Source: CAYJAD01 sp964372165 (GTDB lineage Bacteria; Desulfobacterota; Desulfovibrionia; Desulfovibrionales; Desulfovibrionaceae). Taken from it: a stretch of DNA of 26,734 nucleotides. Below are positions 23,364 through 26,734 of the stretch, piece after piece (within the stretch, counting starts at the first letter, position 1; every line of letters starts with the position of its first letter). The DNA is taken from positions 1 to 26,734 of the forward strand of contig CAYJPT010000012.1 of assembly GCA_964372165.1 (NCBI GenBank), given 5' to 3'. Below the pieces are notes generated by a model. That model saw only the letters and a list, made by a program, of their open reading frames with translations. It searched no databases and was not told the origin of the DNA. Both the position numbers and the translations under genes were made by a program.

Positions 23364-24533
23364 TTATTTAAATGAACTTTGTAAAATTTTCACACAATCA
23401 TCTTCAGATAAAGGTGCAGGATCAAAGTTAAAAAGTCCACCCATAGTATGCCTTGCATTTTGAGCATAATTTCGTATGTCATCATATACAAATCCATAAT
23501 CAGACATTTTTAAATCCGCAACTCCGCAAGCTTGTTGTAAAGCTGCCAAAGCATCAACAAAATCCATAGCCTGTGTTGCATCTGTTTTACCCAAGGCTTT
23601 AGCCATTGCTATCATACGTTCGTCACAAGCATGCACCGAAGCAAAATGAGTATAGTAAGCCAAGCTAATCATAATAAGACCAGCACCATGTGGTAAATCA
23701 GGCTTAAACGCACTTAGAGCATGCTCAAGGGAATGTTCAGAGGTGCAAGATGAAGTAGATTCCACCATACCGGAAAGAGTGTTAGCAAGAGCAACATTTT
23801 CTCTAGCTGTGATATTATTACCATTTTTAATAGCTTCTGGTAACCATTGTCCTATAAGCTCTATAGCTTTTAAGGCGTAAAGATCGCTAATTGGTGTGGC
23901 TGTTGTGCCAAAATAACCCTCTGTACTATGAAAAAGTGCATCAAAACCTTGAAAAGCCGTTAAATGTGGTGGCACACTTAACATAAGCTCTGGGTCAACA
24001 ATGGAAAGAACTGGAAAAGTAGCATCATAGCCAAAACCAATCTTTTCTTGAGTGTCTTCCTTAGTTATCACAGTCCAAGGGTCAGCCTCTGTACCTGTTC
24101 CTGCTGTGGTTGTTATGGTTACAATTGGTAAAGGAGTTTTAAGAATTGGCATACCCTTTCCACTACCACCATGAATATAATCCCAATATTCACCATCATT
24201 TGTTGCCATAATTGCAATGGATTTAGCACAATCTAGACTACTACCACCACCAAGACCAAGTACAAAATCACACGCATTTTGACGCGCGCAAAGAGCCCCT
24301 TCTGCCACATTAACCGCTGTAGGATTTGGCTGAACATTGTCATATATAGCATGCCCAACACCAGCTTTATCAAGCTCTGCTACAGTGCGCTCAAGGTAGC
24401 CATTGGCACGCATAGATTTACCATTAGAAATAACAATTAAAGCCTTTTTGCCCGGTAAAGCCTGTTTGTGTAATTCATTAAGCGTACCTGCTCCAACAAT
24501 TATACGAGTGGGAATGTAATAAGTAAAACGCAT
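23364..24533 (-). CDS. Iron-containing alcohol dehydrogenase
   Basis: Member of the Fe-dependent (group III) alcohol dehydrogenases, cytoplasmic NAD(P)-linked oxidoreductases that interconvert primary alcohols or diols and aldehydes. The 389 residues are typical. Motifs: GTL (16-18), NAD-binding GGGSSLDCAK (95-104), TTTAGTGTEA (141-150), and metal ligands D198 and H202 (GFDALFHSTEG), H267 (TSEHSLEHALS) and H282 (PHGAGL). H271 corresponds to a catalytic histidine of the family. It resembles ethanol, butanol and 1,3-propanediol dehydrogenases; the substrate is not decidable. GGAG lies 5 bases before ATG. The gene stands alone on the minus strand between dsbD and mfd. In sulfate reducers such enzymes often serve ethanol oxidation, but that is general knowledge. 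Confidence 0.93.
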   Translation of the reverse strand: MRFTYYIPTRIIVGAGTLNELHKQALPGKKALIVISNGKSMRANGYLERTVAELDKAGVGHAIYDNVQPNPTAVNVAEGALCARQNACDFVLGLGGGSSLDCAKSIAIMATNDGEYWDYIHGGSGKGMPILKTPLPIVTITTTAGTGTEADPWTVITKEDTQEKIGFGYDATFPVLSIVDPELMLSVPPHLTAFQGFDALFHSTEGYFGTTATPISDLYALKAIELIGQWLPEAIKNGNNITARENVALANTLSGMVESTSSCTSEHSLEHALSAFKPDLPHGAGLIMISLAYYTHFASVHACDERMIAMAKALGKTDATQAMDFVDALAALQQACGVADLKMSDYGFVYDDIRNYAQNARHTMGGLFNFDPAPLSEDDCVKILQSSFK

Positions 24534-24681
24534 ATTTTCTCCTAAATTAGTCTAATCTAAAAACACCATTTTACAATGACTTTTTGAAAAGTACACTGAC
24601 TATAAATATCCTTTCATGGACGTAAGAAGCTTGCCAGAAGTTCGCATATTATGCTCTTGTTTCTAGCAAGTTTATTAATTC

Positions 24682-24710
24682 ATTTTAACTATAAAAATAT
24701 TTTGTTACAA
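24682..24710 (-). promoter_or_regulatory. Candidate promoter of Fe-ADH
   Basis: On the minus strand TTGTAA (24710-24705), then a 17-base spacer, then TAAAAT (24687-24682). It is about 150 bases before the gene, implying a long leader. The -35 overlaps the 27-bp repeated motif. Confidence 0.3.
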
Positions 24711-24726
24711 ACAGTTACCATGTTTT
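24700..24726 (+). repeat. 27-bp motif shared with 6582-6608
   Basis: TTTTGTTACAAACAG followed by T-TA-C and CATGTTTT; 25 of 27 bases match the copy at 6582-6608 in the same orientation. Here GTTAC occurs twice, 10 bases apart. Confidence 0.5.
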
Positions 24727-24855
24727 TCATTGTCGACTACATTATACAAGGAACTTTTGTTGAGGGGCATTGTATTATAGTTTTGATATTTGTAAAGCAA
24801 TTATATTTATTGTAACTATTTATTTTTTATATAAAAATAAAATTGCATAAATTGT

Positions 24856-26697
24856 TTAAAATACACTCTCCAAAGCTTCAATCAATGTATCTTGTGTATA
24901 AATATCGCGTAAAACAATGGGCGATGCAGATGTAAAACCAGTTGTAAAAATAGCTGTTAAAGGAATACTACTACTATTTAATGCGTGCAAAAGTGCTTCA
25001 GCTTGTGGGTGCGACCTTGTTATATCAACTTTTACTAGTTTAAGATTATAAGTACTCTTAATTTCATTTAAAAAATCAGATGTAAGCACCGTTTTTTCAA
25101 TAAATTTACAATTTGGGCACCAATCAGCCGTAAACTCTACTAACATAGGAACTTTGCCAAGATCTTCTTGAAAGCTTTGTGCATCAAAATTATCCCATTG
25201 AGCATCACGAGGCAAAGGACTTGTGCTATAGCTTATAGCCAAAACTGCACAAAGCACAAAACCTAAACCAAGAGCTTTACGCCTTAACCATGTTGCATTA
25301 AGACCTCCAAATTGTCCCCATAACCAGCCCCAAAAAGCAATTATAACAAGACCTGCTAACATTGAAATATGCATACCTGACGGCAAAATTGACAATAAAT
25401 ATAACGCAGTAGCTACAAGGAAGAAACCCACTAAACGCTCAACAATGAGCATCCAGCTTCCTGGACGTGGTAAAAATCTACTTAATTGCGGCTTTAGTGC
25501 CAAAATTAGGTAGGGGGAACTCATACCCAAACCAACTGACACAAAAACTAATACCAAAAGGTGCAAAGGTTGAGTAAAGGCCCAACTAAGCACACCACCA
25601 AGCAATGGACCACTACAGGGCGTGGCTAAAAGTGTTGTGACCATACCTGTAAGAAATGCTTGTGTTTTAGGAGACTTTGCACTACCGGATTTTAAATCTA
25701 TCATAGGTAAGGAAAAAACACCAAACATTGATAAGGCCAATGTAAAAATAAGCACAACCATAGATGCAACAAAAATATTATTTTGATAAAACTGACCCCA
25801 AATAAAACCCGCTGTGCCCAAAAATAATGCCAATATCAAAAATAAGGTCAACATACCTGCTGCAAATAATAAGTTTTGAATACGAAAATCCGCTAAACTT
25901 TCTTCATGTAATCCTTTATGTGTGGCCAAAAATGCATTGGCCTTCAATGCTAATACAGGGAAGACACAAGGCATAAAGTTTAAGATAATTCCTGCTAAAA
26001 AACCAAATAGCAAGGCCCGCCCAAGTCCGGATACTTCAAGTTCTTGCGTAAAAATTCTAGGTGCAAAGGCCCATGTAATAGTACTATCATCTAGCGTATC
26101 AGTTTGTGCAACTACGCTATTCAAGCTTTCAAAACTTGAAATGTCTGATACATTAGATGCACGTACAATAGAGTCTTGCCAAATTTGAAAATAATTTTGT
26201 TTATTTAATTCTGAAATCACATTTGGAACTTGTAATTTTATAGAAAAGTTTACAGGCTGACAACGATTGGCAGAACAAAGCAGCAAATTTAGCGTTCCAT
26301 TGAACTCTTCACCAGTACTTGCTTTACCAAGCGATATAAAAAATGGTGTGCTACTTGAATAAGAAGATATTATTTTTGCAGTATCATAAAAATCACGCCG
26401 CTCTACTCCCATAGGATAACGCACTGGCAAAGCCTTACCAGATGCATCACGAAATGTGAATTGTACTGGTTTTACACTATCATCAACAATATCTGTCGGA
26501 GCATAAGTGTAATAATTGGGAGCAATATTTAACCAAACAATGGCCCATACTGAATCGTTATTCTGTGCATATTCAGTATTAACATTCATTCCCTCAATGT
26601 TATTCAAAACAGCACTAAAAGCATTGCTCAGTGAGCAAAACTGTAGCACTACTACCATAGCAATGACTATATTGAAAAATTTAATACGTATCTTCAT
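24856..26697 (-). CDS. dsbD: Thiol:disulfide interchange protein DsbD
   Basis: Moves electrons from cytoplasmic thioredoxin across the inner membrane to periplasmic disulfide reductases and cytochrome c maturation proteins. The 613 residues hold all three parts. After a signal peptide (1-29) comes the periplasmic alpha domain, with C141 and C146 (LLLCSANRCQP). An eight-helix membrane domain (about 225-490) carries the redox pair C244 (NFMPCVFPVL) and C361 (LATPCSGPLLGG). The C-terminal thioredoxin-like gamma domain has the active site C527-P-N-C530 (DWCPNC). All six redox cysteines are present, so it should be functional. The start ATG has only a weak ribosome site, and just 37 bases upstream are in the window, so promoter and upstream neighbour are not seen. 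Confidence 0.95.
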   Translation of the reverse strand: MKIRIKFFNIVIAMVVVLQFCSLSNAFSAVLNNIEGMNVNTEYAQNNDSVWAIVWLNIAPNYYTYAPTDIVDDSVKPVQFTFRDASGKALPVRYPMGVERRDFYDTAKIISSYSSSTPFFISLGKASTGEEFNGTLNLLLCSANRCQPVNFSIKLQVPNVISELNKQNYFQIWQDSIVRASNVSDISSFESLNSVVAQTDTLDDSTITWAFAPRIFTQELEVSGLGRALLFGFLAGIILNFMPCVFPVLALKANAFLATHKGLHEESLADFRIQNLLFAAGMLTLFLILALFLGTAGFIWGQFYQNNIFVASMVVLIFTLALSMFGVFSLPMIDLKSGSAKSPKTQAFLTGMVTTLLATPCSGPLLGGVLSWAFTQPLHLLVLVFVSVGLGMSSPYLILALKPQLSRFLPRPGSWMLIVERLVGFFLVATALYLLSILPSGMHISMLAGLVIIAFWGWLWGQFGGLNATWLRRKALGLGFVLCAVLAISYSTSPLPRDAQWDNFDAQSFQEDLGKVPMLVEFTADWCPNCKFIEKTVLTSDFLNEIKSTYNLKLVKVDITRSHPQAEALLHALNSSSIPLTAIFTTGFTSASPIVLRDIYTQDTLIEALESVF

Positions 26698-26734
26698 AAT
26701 GTTATGATATAATAAGTTTAAAAAAATGTAAAAG

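Larger units (their letters stand above)
24534..24855. other. 322-bp intergenic region between dsbD and Fe-ADH
   Basis: AT-rich, with no ORF or RNA gene recognised. It contains a candidate Fe-ADH promoter (24682-24710 on the minus strand) and the 27-bp motif shared with 6582-6608 (24700-24726). A weak AT-only hairpin TTTATTTTT/AAAAATAAA (24819-24827 and 24833-24841) lies just past the dsbD stop and might act as a poor terminator. Confidence 0.5.

Overview
The window is an AT-rich bacterial chromosome segment. It carries a run of housekeeping genes on the minus strand (mfd, two SurA-type chaperones, a RodZ-like protein, recO, glyQ, glyS, rpsT), preceded on that strand by dsbD and an iron alcohol dehydrogenase and followed by sensory and glycan-modification genes. 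Separate glyQ/glyS subunits, RecO, Mfd and lipoproteins point to a Gram-negative. The order mfd - SurA - RodZ-like - recO - glyQ - glyS - rpsT, the Fe-dependent alcohol dehydrogenase and the double-receiver hybrid kinase fit what I recall of Desulfovibrionaceae. The base composition would make this an AT-rich member (Lawsonia-like or another host-associated lineage). The assignment is inference, not a database result.

Layout: (1) 1-3942, minus strand: a GT4 glycosyltransferase and two tandem, translationally coupled radical SAM/SPASM proteins, each with a different C-terminal Rossmann-like tail. This looks like the end of a surface-glycan cluster. (2) 4341-6583, plus strand: a methyl-accepting chemotaxis protein with a sigma-28-like promoter and a strong terminator. 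(3) 6621-9944, minus strand: a soluble PAS hybrid histidine kinase and an upstream lipoprotein, ending in a terminator that faces the chemotaxis gene. (4) 10214-11983, minus strand: a CgeB-like glycosyltransferase fused to a long helical tail. (5) 12167-19702: rpsT, glyS, glyQ, recO, RodZ-like, SurA-like and a SurA-like lipoprotein. (6) 19791-26697: mfd, Fe-ADH and a full-length dsbD.

The housekeeping genes serve translation (glyQ, glyS, rpsT), repair (recO, mfd) and envelope biogenesis (SurA-like proteins, RodZ-like protein, DsbD). The other genes serve sensing (MCP, hybrid kinase) and probably cell-surface glycosylation (GT4, radical SAM pair, CgeB-like GT).

The most unusual content is non-coding. 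A palindrome-rich, about 189-bp, MITE-like element with 20-bp-class terminal inverted repeats lies between glyQ and glyS (14843-15031). A second copy, inverted and about 90% identical, runs off the left edge of the window (1-140). Each copy abuts the 3' end of a gene and overlaps its stop codon. A smaller 87-bp foldback (18-bp arms, one mismatch) covers the start of mfd. A 27-bp motif occurs at 6582 and 24700. No tRNA, rRNA, CRISPR array, prophage or transposase gene was seen.
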